From contig NC_079970.1 of the NCBI RefSeq assembly GCF_029852145.1, positions 20,588,331 to 20,652,330 of the forward strand: 64,000 bases of DNA, in the 5' to 3' direction. The DNA is from Microplitis mediator. Taxonomy: Eukaryota; Arthropoda; Insecta; Hymenoptera; Braconidae. The translations under genes and the position numbers were made by a program. This document shows, one piece after another, positions 11,901 to 23,042 of the stretch (positions are counted from its first letter, which is position 1; each line of letters begins with the position of its first letter). The notes beneath the pieces are model-generated. The model did no database searches and was not told where the DNA came from. It saw nothing but the letters and a program-made list of their open reading frames with translations.

Positions 11901-13538
11901 CAGCACGTCAAACAGAACAATTTTAACGACCAAATATCATAACATAACGAACATAAACAAAAACCACTTGCGATAAAAATCAATATTTGTTGTGTACATA
12001 TATATATATATACTTTTTGTTACCATTCACTAATCAATCAATAGTTACGTGTATCAATTGATAGCAAATATGTAAGTCGGGTTAAAATCTCAGTAGGACA
12101 TCTCCTGCTCGACTACACGTGACATTCCACAATAAACATACTTGAGGTTACTTCCATCTACACTGAACTATTTGTCACACTATACCTTCCTACACAGCCT
12201 CGTATATTAACATACACATGTATATGTATATCTACATATATACACATCAACACATATATACATTTATATATATATAAGAGCACAATTTAATCGGCGTCCG
12301 ATCGCATTTCAACCATGCCAAGAACACATGGCATCATTCATCGATGCGATACGTTCCACTCAATCATTCACATTGCGCGAGTCATTCGCGAGTGCAACCT
12401 TATTGCCAATCCAATCCTGGAGCGGCTTATATATACGCACAGCAGCATAAATAAAAAACAGTGACATGTATAAAAACCACACGCTAAATTTAAAACTACA
12501 TTTATTCATTCACCAGCACACATATAATCTTATCCAATCCATATACATTTTTTTATATATATTTATATATGTATATATTTTTTGAATACACTGATGTACT
12601 TAATTGCACTGATGATTAATAACGGCAGTAATTATTATTATTGTTGCAATTAAAAGTTAAGTGAAATGTACTTAAGGAAAGATTTAAGGTATTCGACAAC
12701 AGATAATCACCATCACTTTCACGTTGTTACTAGTGTTACCAGTACCAAAGTTAAGTAGTTTAACTATTATATATGTACGTACATTACTAATTTAATGTTA
12801 TGTAGTTTAATGTAATGGAATATAAGATATAGGTATAGTTATTTCGGAGCACTACCGGTGTCGCGATAAAGTTGGCGAATCTGATAAAACTTTGGACGTC
12901 TGAATAGATTGCACAGGTAGATATTTACATATATATACATATATGTATATGGTTAAAGTTTAAGTTAAGTGTGTAGCGGTCCAGTCTCGGAAGACACGCT
13001 CGTTGAACTGTCGTACTGAGCAACTGAGACTACGGTTTAGTATAAAGCAACCGTTGGTTCTTAGCTACAGGCTTTGCGCCCCTCCAAACCCGCTAACATA
13101 CTCGACGCCAATCGAATGCGCGTACCTTTGTAAAGGTGTACAATCAGTTTATTATGTATGCATATGTCGGATCATTTTGATACGTGGATTTTAAACACGT
13201 GTTTTGTGATACGGATTACGGGTTCTATTGGACAATAGACGAGGGATGTCATGTTGGCTCGTGGTTAATTAGTTTTTCGATTCAAAGTCGACTATGTATT
13301 TATGTTATTATTATATACCAATTTCGAAGCCCAGGAAGTGCACATTGTACCGGTAACAAACCTTCTAACTGCCTTTTTTAAATTTTGTGGGAGAGATAGA
13401 AATCAGTAGTAAATTAGTTTTTTTTTTATTTAAAAAAAAATATATATGAAGAAGTTCATATATAAGATGAAATTTCTTCTTCGACTGATGTGCATAGAAA
13501 ATTTTTTTTTATTATAAGAATTGCTAGCGGAAAATGTG
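8398..13538. other. Noncoding DNA with GC-richer islands
   Basis: The islands at 9000-9190, 9480-10340, 12270-12440 and 12840-13380 are non-repetitive and clearly less AT-rich than their surroundings. They contain open frames of 60-127 codons on both strands, but these lack any domain I recognise and are dominated by purine repeats (GAC/GAT at 9546-9580, GAGAAGAG-like at 9730-9800). A run of about 30 A lies at 8872-8901. TA-rich runs occur at 10400-10420, 11998-12012 and 12220-12280. The islands could be untranslated exons or regulatory DNA; the sequence alone cannot decide. Confidence 0.45.
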
Positions 13539-13700
13539 CTCTTTTAAATTTGAAATAGTGAAAATGGTGACTATTGACTGTTTTCTAGTGATAAGTATGT
13601 CACTAATTCAAATAGTGGTATACTTTCCACTGGCAATGAGTGACTATTCACTGCCAAATAGTGATTGTCACGTAATTTTCACTAATTCGTTTTTAGAGAG
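13539..13700. mobile_element. MITE M2 (CTCTCT-ended, AGTGAAAA-rich)
   Basis: The inverted ends are CTCTTTTAAATTTGAAATAG on the left and, on the other strand, CTCTCTAAAAACGAATTAG on the right. Both continue into TGAAAATNNNGTGAC. The interior is built of repeated TAGTGA and TCACTA motifs. It is a diverged, longer relative of the near-perfect palindrome M1 at 32.2 kb. An open frame runs through it by chance. Confidence 0.65.
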
Positions 13701-13717
13701 TAAAGAAATTTTTAGGT

Positions 13718-13770
13718 CGAAAATGCGGAGTTGGAACAATTTACCGGAGGACGTCAATATTTATATTTAA
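13718..13770 (+). pseudogene. Possible tail of a LINE reverse transcriptase (very short)
   Basis: Directly after M2 the plus strand reads R-S-W-N-N-L-P-E-D-V before a stop at about 13768. A motif of the type W-N-x-L-P-x-x-V is common near the C-terminus of non-LTR retrotransposon ORF2 proteins. Only about 15 residues support this and no upstream reverse transcriptase can be seen, so chance is a serious alternative. Confidence 0.15.
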
Positions 13771-14010
13771 TGATACTAAAATATTACGACTTACAGTATA
13801 ATTTGAAAATAAAAAAAAAACCGCGGATATTTTTAATTCTTTAAAAATGATAATAAAATTTATAAAACACGATTTACAACCACTAGAAAAAATACAATAT
13901 TCACTGGAATTTGAATATAAATTAAAAAAAAAATGTGGCTGACAACTCGAGGGGAGAGTAAACTGTAAAGAACAAATTTTGAAAAAAAAGTTCCCTCACA
14001 TTTAAATTGT

Positions 14011-14630
14011 TACCCAGAAAAAAAGGATTTTTTGACGTAAAATAATTTTACTCGCCCCCAAGGAAATCTTTGAATTATGAATTGAAACTAAAAAAATTTT
14101 GTGAGGCAAAAAAAAATTTATTGTGCCAGCTCCCGAGTCAAAACACAAATTCTAGTTTAGTCCTCAAAAGTCTTAATTCCTTGAATGTTTTATTTGCCGC
14201 CCAGAAAGTAACTCTATTTTAGTACTCAAAATCCTCAATGAGAACTGTGAGGTCTAAATTTTGAATTATAAGTAAGACCTCAAAATCCTCAACAAATGAA
14301 AAGTTATACTTCGGACTTTGGAAAATTTTAGATAGAAAAGGGAGGGGAGAGAATGCGTCGAATGAGACTTTTGAGGTTCAAATACGAATCAAATTATTCT
14401 TGTACGTTTTGAGTATTTTGAGGCTCTAATCCAGACTGTGTTATTCCAGTTAAGTCTTCAAAGTCGTAAAATTGGTCGAAACTACTGCTTTGAGGCTTAA
14501 ATTAGGATAACTTTCTATATTGTTGTCAATCTTAAACTTCTAAATCGATCCTCAAAAACCTCATTGAGAACTTTGAGACTTAAATCCGAAATTGTTTTAT
14601 GACTCGGGAGGAAATCCTTTTTTTCTGTGT
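14011..14630. mobile_element. MITE V1 (interrupted by A1)
   Basis: The inverted ends are CCCAGAAAAAAAGGATTT on the left and, on the other strand, CACAGAAAAAAAGGATTTCC on the right, with TA on both sides. Between them lie about 120 bp of V sequence on the left, the complete MITE A1, and about 20 bp of V on the right. Without A1 the element would be only about 140 bp. Confidence 0.75.
14132..14608 (+). mobile_element. MITE family A, copy A1 (nested in V1)
   Basis: About 477 bp with inverted ends CCCGAGTCAAAACACAAATT and, at the right, ATGACTCGGG. Three more copies with the same interior (20.5, 25.6 and 42.5 kb) show that it is one family of about 468-477 bp. The interior is rich in CCTCAAAA and TTTGAGG motifs in both orientations and codes for nothing. 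The flanking bases (CT and AG) do not match as a target duplication. Confidence 0.9.
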
Positions 14631-17209
14631 ATAAAATAATTATAGAATGAACTATTAAGACTACAAAATAAAAATATTCATATATATTTTCACATAAATT
14701 TTGGCCAGGTTTCTACTTCTCTTTGCTACCGGATTTCATCGTGATATCAATTAAATATTATTTATCATAAATTATTTTCCAATCAAATTGATACACTTTA
14801 GTGAGTTTTAGATCGCCATCAGTCTGGCAAGTAAGTTTGCAATTCATATGCTACTGATATTCGATAGCATTTAATATTTAATACTCAGGTGAATTAGTAA
14901 GTAGAGCTCGGAAAATAGTAATTAATTTATGATATGTATTAGTTTGGATTTGTTTAAAACTACGAAACCATTTAATGAAATTTATACACGAGCGATAGTT
15001 TACTCGTTAGTTTATTATTTCAATTTGTTCAACGGAAAGTTATTGTTAATTAAATATTATAACTCATTAAATTTAAATTTGATTGCTATCAAGTTTTGTT
15101 TCTGACTGTTTATTAATGAACTTTGTATATTTTTTAATTAATCAACCGAGTGGTTTATTAAATTATTTACTTTTTCAATTTAATGTTTCATATTTAATAT
15201 TTATTATTATTGATATCAATTCTGTGAAATAGAGGGAAATAAATTTCAATTTTGAGATAATAGTTTAATTTCACTGGAACTTACGATTGGATTAGCAAGT
15301 CTGATAAAGTATAATATTAATCATCATATTCCGCGTAATTTATACCATTAAGATTGCGCTCATATAAATTTCTAATTAATATTACATATGATGTTAAATA
15401 ATTAAACTTTAGTCACTTAGTCACATCCCAGTAACAAATTATTCATCCATAGATTTATAATAATATCCCATTGTTTTATTAAACATTTAAATAAATAATA
15501 ATTAAATTTAATTATCAGTCATCGATAATTACATCATAAATTAAAAACTATTAATTACAGCCCCGGATTAAAAGTTGTTGACATTTGCATTAGGTATCTA
15601 ATATTATTATCCAGCCGATAAATATTTATCTGAATAATTTAAATTGAAAGTATTACGTAAATAATAAATATATATATTTATAAGCAGTATAAATACTGCA
15701 TAAATATGAGACTTAAAAATAAGTAAGAAAAATAAATACTGAAAACAATTTAATTTAATATGACAGTAAAAAATAAATTGAAATTCAATTTATTATATTG
15801 TCAGGGGATAACAAAAGTCAGAGCAGTATCTCCGAGTGTCTAATCTTTTAACAAGAAAATAAATTTTATTTTTCCTTTTGCGATAGTAAAGCCAGTACTC
15901 CGGTGATGCCAGTGGTGGTACCATCAGCATAGAATTTTCCCAACCACAACAACATTCGTGTATCTATAAATTGTACTCAAGCTTTTCCGCCGGAGCGCAA
16001 AGTACTTTTCGTTTAAGCTCTTGGGCTGAACTCGTTACCCAACGTAACTCTGTATACCACTCCTACAAGGGCTCGGATACATATATAGATATATATGTTA
16101 CGTGATGGTGTATAAAGAGAAGTGAGAACGAGAAAAAACGTAGTCGCGATGGAGCTAAGGGGCGGGTTGTAACTATATACAGTAAAAGAACCCGGTACTA
16201 CAACGAAAGAGGTGTTTTATAAAGGTACAACCTAGGAAGTTGCATCTTGGACACCCAGGATTATCGACGATTACGCTCGAGAAGTTTATTCTCTTTCTAT
16301 TCGAGGACCTGAGTCGGTCTTACGATCATTCTTTTGCTCAAATGTTAATATACAAGCAAACTAGTCCCTCAACTTGCAGAAGATTGATATTACTTATGCA
16401 TAGACGGATGTATATTGAAGCAGAAGCAATTGTAGATAAGATATGTGTAAGTATATGTACGTGTGAATAGGAAGATGTATTTTATATAATGTATTATTTA
16501 CAATACAAATATATAAAGTTGATTTCTCTTCTTTAAAACTTCTCACGATCACTCTCACGTCTTGTTGGTGTGCTAATTGTCGGCCTCGAATTGCAACAAT
16601 TTTCATTCCAACCGACAGCCGCATCCCATCAGCTCAGTAATTACTTTGAAACGATAGTATACTATTAAAACGACTGGCAAGTGGATCAGAGAACGTCTGT
16701 GCCAATTTCATTAATGACTATACTAGAATTCCGGAATAAATGAGAAGTACTGTTTTAAAAACGCCATGTCAATTCAACACTAATGACTTCATTTTTCAAT
16801 TTTTTACCCCTTGGTTATATACACTTTTTATCGATCGCTAGATTATTGAGTTATTGTTGCTAAGGAAGTTCTGACGATGCGTCACTCGAATCAAGATTCC
16901 GTACTTACTATCATTAGCTTCTATTTATGAGTATTTTTTTTTATATAAATAACTTTATGATGATGACTTTGAATTTTTTATTGTGTATTAAAAACGTCCA
17001 TTTAAAAGATAAATAAATTTTTAATTATAAATTTCTTTGACTACCTGTTTATTGTGTTTTTAAATTGACAATACCGCATTTTGTTATTACTTTGTAGTAT
17101 ATTTATATATGTCTCTGGTTTTATAGCCTATTCTATTATACTCGTTAAACTTTTTTAAAAGTATTTGAAGAAAACCATTTATTTTATTCTTTTAGGCCAC
17201 CCCGTTTTG
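14631..17209. other. AT-rich noncoding DNA
   Basis: Non-repetitive and very AT-rich up to about 15.8 kb. A GC-richer island at 15880-16340 and another at 16540-16640 follow. Two overlapping open frames of 76 codons at 16.24-16.62 kb lie on opposite strands and show no domain. No transposon ends recognised. Confidence 0.5.
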
Positions 17210-17415
17210 ATGATCCTGAAGTTAACGGACAATTGACAATTTTCGGATTTTTTTTCAATACATAAATTACGAAAAAAATATGAAAATAAAAATATGCACT
17301 TGTAGAAAATTAAAAAAACTATAAGTGCAATTTTTTTTTTTTTTTTTTTTTTTATAGTTAATCATTTTTAAAATAAATCCAAAATTTATTAGATGTCGGC
17401 TAACTTCAGTATCAT
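17210..17415 (+). mobile_element. MITE family B, copy B2
   Basis: The uninterrupted copy of the family: ends ATGATCCTGAAGTTA on the left and TAACTTCAGTATCAT on the right, 15 bp with one mismatch when inverted. Total length is about 206 bp. It serves as the empty-site reference for the interrupted copies B1 and B3. Confidence 0.85.
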
Positions 17416-17562
17416 TCATTTCGTCCGAAAAAAAAAAAATAATTCAAGGCCATTAAAAAATTCGTCTTATTTACTTTAGATAGCAATGAAAAAATATGTA
17501 GCATATATGATAAGAAATTTTGGCAAACTATTGAGTATTTAAATTTATCAAATCGGAGTGTA

Positions 17563-17780
17563 CCTGAAGATCCGAACGTTTTTCGCGAAACGAAAATAAA
17601 AAAAGGAAATGAAAAATCAAAAATCTACTGGATCTAGATTTCCGAAATATTTCGCATGGGTGCTAGAATGTCAGCCAAAAGTTGCAGCCACTCCAAATTA
17701 CCCCTTAAGTCATCTTTAAGCAGTCCAATTACATAAATTGTTTTAATTTTCGTTGCGCGAAAAACGTTCCGATCTTCAGG
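17563..17780. mobile_element. MITE X1 with long inverted ends
   Basis: The ends are CCTGAAGATCCGAACGTTTT on the left and, on the other strand, CCTGAAGATCGGAACGTTTT on the right. The match continues through TTCGCG to AACGAAAAT, giving about 38 bp of terminal inverted repeat around a 218-bp element. It is a single copy in this window. The target duplication is unclear (TA on the left, GA on the right). Confidence 0.8.
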
Positions 17781-17790
17781 GACATAAATC

Positions 17791-18084
17791 GGCGCCGTTT
17801 ATAAAATATGTCACGCAAAATTTAATCTTTTTCGACCCCGCCCCCGTTGTCACGCTGTCCCATTTTCTGCGATCCCCCTATCAAATATATAGAAATATTC
17901 ATATATATAAATATGAAACGAATGACTTTCTATCGTAAAAAAAAAATTAAAACAAACTGCAAAAAAAATTTGGAAAATTGTTTGATGAGCTGCGAATGTC
18001 ACGTTTCCTTAGACCCCCCTCCCCTTGTCACAGTATGCGACACCCCCTTCCCCATAAATTCAAACGTATTTTATAAACGGCCCC
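17791..18084. mobile_element. MITE Y1 with C-rich GTCAC blocks
   Basis: The ends are GGCGCCGTTTATAAAATATG on the left and, on the other strand, GGGGCCGTTTATAAAATACG on the right. The interior carries C-rich blocks next to TTGTCAC at 17840-17870 and 18000-18050 (for example GACCCCCCTCCCCTTGTCAC). This layout, GGGCCGTTYATAAA-like ends with CCCCCC and GTCAC tracts, is familiar to me from short DNA elements of many arthropods, but I cannot name the superfamily with confidence. It starts only 10 bp after X1. Confidence 0.75.
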
Positions 18085-20343
18085 ATATAAAAAATAATTT
18101 TTTTTTTCAAACAATAATATCCGAACCCAAATGTATAATAGTCCGATTTAAAGATAAAAATAATTTTGTTAATTATCACCTGCGTGTGATATCATGCATT
18201 GAATTTTTTATCGGTTATTGCTAATTACCAATAATAATTAAAATAATTAAAAACACACAATGCATCCGGATATTGAAATTTTGTATCCGGTAGTGGTACA
18301 TTTAACACGATAATTATATAAAACAAAGTACGTTACCATATGCTGATGTCGATCCCCAGGCTTCCTGTTGATCCTAGAACAACAAAAAAAAAACTAAATA
18401 AACAAACGTTTATTTATTATAAAATATTAAATTAATTAGACGAGATCGTTAAAATAATCAGGGATTATTTAAATACTGGTCTAAATGGTTAAAAGTTAAT
18501 GACACTGATATAGTGGGAGCATCGGAGAATGAATTACTGTACATCGATCTTTCCTACACCGCACACATTTATATCTATATCTATATCTATACATAAATAT
18601 AAATATATATATATATATATATAGATAGTGAGTACACGTTGAATGTTCTCATGACCACGAGTCGGGCTATTATACGCCGCGTCGAACAGTAATTAATGCA
18701 TCTTTGGGATTATCCGTGCACTCGTCCACATCGAACGCCGATGAGAAATTATCCGTGTCCAAGCGTCACCGGTGAATGCAGTCGTTACGCTTAGCAGCTC
18801 ACCCATACCGTCCCCACATACTCATCAGCAGGATCTATATATTACATCGAGAGTTAACTTTATGATATCCAGAGGATAAATAATGTTTTAAACCGCCAAA
18901 ATATTTAAAATCTTTCCTTTGCTTCTGATAATTATTGCACTCCCTTAAACATATTATTTTAATTATAATAAATAATAATATATATAAATTAATGAATAAC
19001 TTTATTATTATTATTGTTGTTACTTTATTTAACATCTGATTAAGTGTAATTTTGTTTATGGGTATGCGTGTATACAAGAAGCTTAGCTGCTGCTGCTGTT
19101 GCTGCTGCTGTGGAGGTTTTGCGTGGTGTATCAATGTGACAGCGGGGGCCGTGACGAAGCAAGTATAATAAGCTTTGGATCTCTGATGATGCAGTGGATA
19201 GGTAAAAGGTATAGGAGTATATGATATAAAAGGGATATATGCAGTATCCAGTATATAGTGGGAGGGAGAGAATGCATGTGAGTGTAAATAAAATAAATAA
19301 TAATAAAAATAAAGTTTGTGGGTATGAGTGAGAAGAAGAGATGTCGCCATCGCGTGTTTCAAGCCGGTTGCATATAACGTCGGCGTAAATGATAAAAACC
19401 GACGGCTGAACGAGAGACGACCGGTTCAACTACACAACACTTTGCTTCTTGGCTATATAATATAACATATACTGCGAGACTACGCTACATATTGAGGATG
19501 TGTGCAGATATTATGCACACCGAAATGATGCAGTGCTACACACCGGCACACACTGTGCGGCTAAACCTCAATAAGCGTTAAGACTCCATGCAAATATACC
19601 AACCAATTATAAAACGACGCTGTAACTCTCATGATATATTATCAATTTTCAAGGTGCAATTCTCTACGGCTAAATCTTATCTCGCTTTCGGGATTTTTCG
19701 AGAGACGTACGACGAAAATTATGTTTATTTTTTTTAATTATTTGCTTTGGTTGAGTGATACAGATATATAAATATATAAATATTGAGATCTTGTTTTTTT
19801 TTAATCAAACTTTTGTTTTCTTTCAAGGAATTTTATGAGTTGTGATCAAACTCGGCTGTGGTGTCAAGTGATGGGCTCTTGGAATTGTTTGCTAAATAAA
19901 CTGATGAGTGAATTTTATCAAGACGTTGTTGAGATAAAAATGAGAAGAGGCGAAATTCAAGGGGCAGAGAGGGAACTTTGAAGAATTTTTTTTTTAAACA
20001 ATATGAGAAAGTGATATGGATATGGGATGAATCGGAGCAGCTCCAATTTGGAATGACAAATTTTTAAAATTCTAATTAATTCGAAATTTTTTGTTAAACT
20101 TTAATTAAAATTTTTTTATTAATAATGAATTTAATGTGTAGAAGAAAATTTATTTATTTGTGTTGCAAATTTATGTAGTATATATTAATTTTAAAAGAAG
20201 GAATTCTTAACTTTTCTCGTTTGTTTTTTTTCGCATTTTTATTTAGGAAATAAAAATTTTAAAATCAAATTTTAAGGACCTAGCTCGCACGACAATCATT
20301 TTTTCTCTACGGAGTCATATTAATTTGAAATTAATTTCGTATA
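18085..20343. other. Noncoding DNA with TA and CTG repeats
   Basis: Contains an (ATATCT)n and (TA)n tract at about 18570-18625, a CTG-rich run at about 19086-19110 and a GC-richer island at 18640-18840 and 19060-19640. Open frames of 129 and 175 codons on the minus strand (18.8-19.4 kb) overlap each other, contain a polyglutamine/polyalanine run from the CTG repeat and are otherwise I/Y/L-rich; I do not regard them as genes. No transposon ends seen. Confidence 0.5.
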
Positions 20344-21132
20344 CTGCAAAAAATTAGCAAAGTGAACGCGGAGTAAATCCGAGTGAATAATTGCTAATTT
20401 ATTTAATTGTCTTGGAGTAAAAGTTACTCCGAAGGGGAGTTTAATTTGAAATTGAAAATTTGGTTCGGAGTGAAATTCACTCCTACAAGAAGTAAAAACG
20501 GACTTGAATAAAATCCAGATCGCTCCCCGAGTCAAAACACAAATTCTAGTTTAGTCCTCAAAAGCCTCAATTCCTTTGATGTTTTATTTGCTGCCCAGAA
20601 AGTAACTCTACTTTAGTACTCAAAATCCTCAATGAGAACTATGAGGTCGAAATTTTGAATTATAAGTAAGACCTCAAAATCCTCAACGAATGAAAAGTTA
20701 TGCTTCAGACTTTGGAAAATTTTAGATAGAAAAGGGAGGGGAGAGAATACGTCGAATGAGACTTTTGAGGTTTCAATGTGGATAAAATTATTTCTGTATG
20801 TTTTGAGTATTTTGAGGCTCTAATCCAGATTATGTTATTCCAGTTTAGTCCTCAAAGTGGTAAAATGGGTCGTAACTACTACTTTGAGGACCAAACTAGG
20901 ATAACTTTCTGTACTGTTGTCAATCTTAAAATTCTAAACTAATTCTCAAAAACCCCATTGAGAACTTTGAGTCTTGGATCCGAATTTGTTTTTGACTCGG
21001 GTCCGAAATCACTCAGCTGAAAAAACAAACTCCTATTTACTCAATATGCAGAATGATTTGTTTTTACTCCAGAACTCCGGATTTAAACAAAATCTGTCAT
21101 CACTTCAGGTTCACTCTGAATTTTTTTCAGTG
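20344..21132. mobile_element. MITE family Z, copy Z1 (interrupted by A2)
   Basis: Imperfect inverted ends: CTGCAAAAAATTAGCAAAGT on the left and, on the other strand, CACTGAAAAAAATTCAGAGT on the right, each followed by GAAC, with TA on both sides. The interior has short palindromes of the GGAGTGAAATTCACTCC type, shared with Z2 at 27.8 kb and Z3 at 37.7 kb. About 310 bp remain when A2 is removed. Confidence 0.72.
20526..21001 (+). mobile_element. MITE family A, copy A2 (nested in Z1)
   Basis: About 476 bp, ends CCCGAGTCAAAACACAAATT and TTGTTTTTGACTCGGG. Flanked by TC on both sides (20524-20525 and 21002-21003), so the target duplication appears to be TC. The interior is almost identical in layout to A1, A3 and A4. 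Confidence 0.9.
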
Positions 21133-22462
21133 TATGCACTGATTACTCCCTTATTAATAAATTTTACAAAATTAATTTTGAAGAATGTTTGGAATTTGTG
21201 TTTTATTCTGATCTAAAAAAAAAATATTTTGTCGTTAATTACTGTCAACTGCGTATCTTGAAGGCTCGCTCTTGAGAATATCTTCAGAGAGCAAGAGGTA
21301 AGTTTGTAAAGTCGTCGATATCCTTTATACGTCTCTGACGTATGGTTACTCGTGTGTATAATATATACAACTTGAGTATCAAACGAAAACATTCTGTGGT
21401 CGAGTGGTGCCTTTTAGTCTACACACATACCTTACGAGCTCACTACATATGCTGACAATTATGTTATCTTTTTTAACTTTATTTATTTATTTTTTTCCTT
21501 TCCAATGAATCTTATTATTTTATTTTCTCCCGTCGTTTTATTTAACTTTTAAAAATGCGCGATATCATAACAGTATACTTGACTCTTTCATTCTTTTATT
21601 ACATGAATCATAAAAACAATTTTTTTATTATTATTTTACTACATAAAGAATAACAGACTTTTATTTAAGATAAAAAACTAAAGCTTCGTTAATAAATTTT
21701 TTAATTTATTTTATTAAATACTTAACTAATTAAATTATATTTTTTTAATTACTGTAATTTAGTTTTATTTAAACGGACTTATCATTATGAAAAAAATTTA
21801 ATAAATTTACGTTATTTATTTTTTAAACTCAAAGCTTAAAATATCCATAGTTCAAAAGTCAATATTTAACTTTGTACTAATTAAATATAACTTTAAACTT
21901 AATAAAGAACTTTTTACGAGTGACTGAAATGCATATTCAATTGATAATTAAAAGTTTATGGTAAATATTAATAAATTATCAATTTCATATCTAGATATAT
22001 ACATGTATAATATGTATAAAGAAGAAGGCCAGGCAAAACGGAAAAGCTAAAAAAGAATGACCTTTTCATCCATAATACGCTAAATATTTTACTTTATATT
22101 TATATATTTAAAAAATATTTAAAAAATTGTTTATTTTCGGACAAAATGGAGTAGTCTCAAAATATCAAATTTAATTTTTCATATTTTTAACAAAATCTAA
22201 CAAGAATATGAATTGAAGTATAAAATATGAGGCAATACAATTTGAAAGTAAAAGCATCAAAAAAATTCAAAAATCTAAAATTACTCAAAAATAAATCTTG
22301 GCTACGTCACTAATTTAATAAATATGAAATTTTGAATAAATTTTTTTACTAAAGTCTTTGGGTACTTCACTTTTTCCAGCCCTTCCATGTATTAAATAAA
22401 TTTATTTTCCAATTAAAAAATAAAATTGAGTTGAGAAAAATTTTGAGTTTACGCGAAAGCTA
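21133..22462. other. Very AT-rich noncoding DNA
   Basis: Mostly A/T with short TTTATT repeats. No gene, transposon end or long repeat recognised. Confidence 0.55.
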
Positions 22463-22623
22463 CACAAAAAAAAATTTATGACTGAATGTAAATATTTATG
22501 ATTCGAGAAAATTTTTTTGAAAACCTCAATTTTCTTGGCTCAAGAAAATCTTGACTTGGTTCCCAAAAACGTTTGTCTTCGAAAATATTTTTTTCTTGAC
22601 TCCAGATAAATTTTTTTTCTGTG
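22463..22623 (+). mobile_element. MITE family K, copy K1
   Basis: About 161 bp between TA dinucleotides, with ends CACAAAAAAAAATTTATGAC and GATAAATTTTTTTTCTGTG. The interior shares AAGAAAATCTTGACTTGGTT and AAAACGTTTGTCTTC with K2 at 45.0-45.2 kb, which has the sharper terminus CACAGAAAAAAAA. Confidence 0.75.
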
Positions 22624-22745
22624 TAATGAATCTTGACGTTGGTCTTACTCACTAGAGTACCAAGTCACCATGAAAAATTTTGAAAAAAAAAAAAAAAAAA
22701 TACTCTAGATTTGGATCAACCTCCCTCTTAATCGAGTAAATTCTA

Positions 22746-23042
22746 CACGGAAAAAAGAGCAGTTGAAAAATTATAGTTTCTACAGTAAAAAAGGCTTTCG
22801 GGGCAAAAATCTTTAAACATTAAAGCTTAAACTGTAATTTTATAAATTTGATATGGTAATAAAATTAGTGCAATTTTAAGCAGCAAATTTTACAGTTTAA
22901 ATCGACAATATCGAGTTTGAAACTGTAATATTTGTTATTTCTGTAAAATTTACTGATAAAAAATGTAATTTTTACAGTTTCAGACTCGGAGCGCTTTACT
23001 ACTATACGAAACTGTAATTTTTCAACTGCTCTTTTTTCCGTG
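22746..23042. mobile_element. MITE J1 with long near-perfect inverted ends
   Basis: About 297 bp between TA dinucleotides. Ends CACGGAAAAAAGAGCAGTTG on the left and CAACTGCTCTTTTTTCCGTG on the right are perfectly inverted, and the match continues to about 35 bp with one mismatch. The interior repeats ACTGTAATTT/AAATTACAGT motifs. No coding capacity. Confidence 0.9.

Noticed and set aside
13534..13770. 78-codon frame with hydrophobic start
   Set aside because: Most of it is the MITE M2 read through by chance. Only the last residues are kept, as a low-confidence LINE remnant.
18835..19429. Two overlapping minus-strand frames of 129 and 175 codons
   Set aside because: The glutamine/alanine run comes from the CTG repeat and the rest is I/Y/F/L-rich as expected from AT-rich DNA. 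Two different frames over the same bases cannot both be genes and neither shows a motif.
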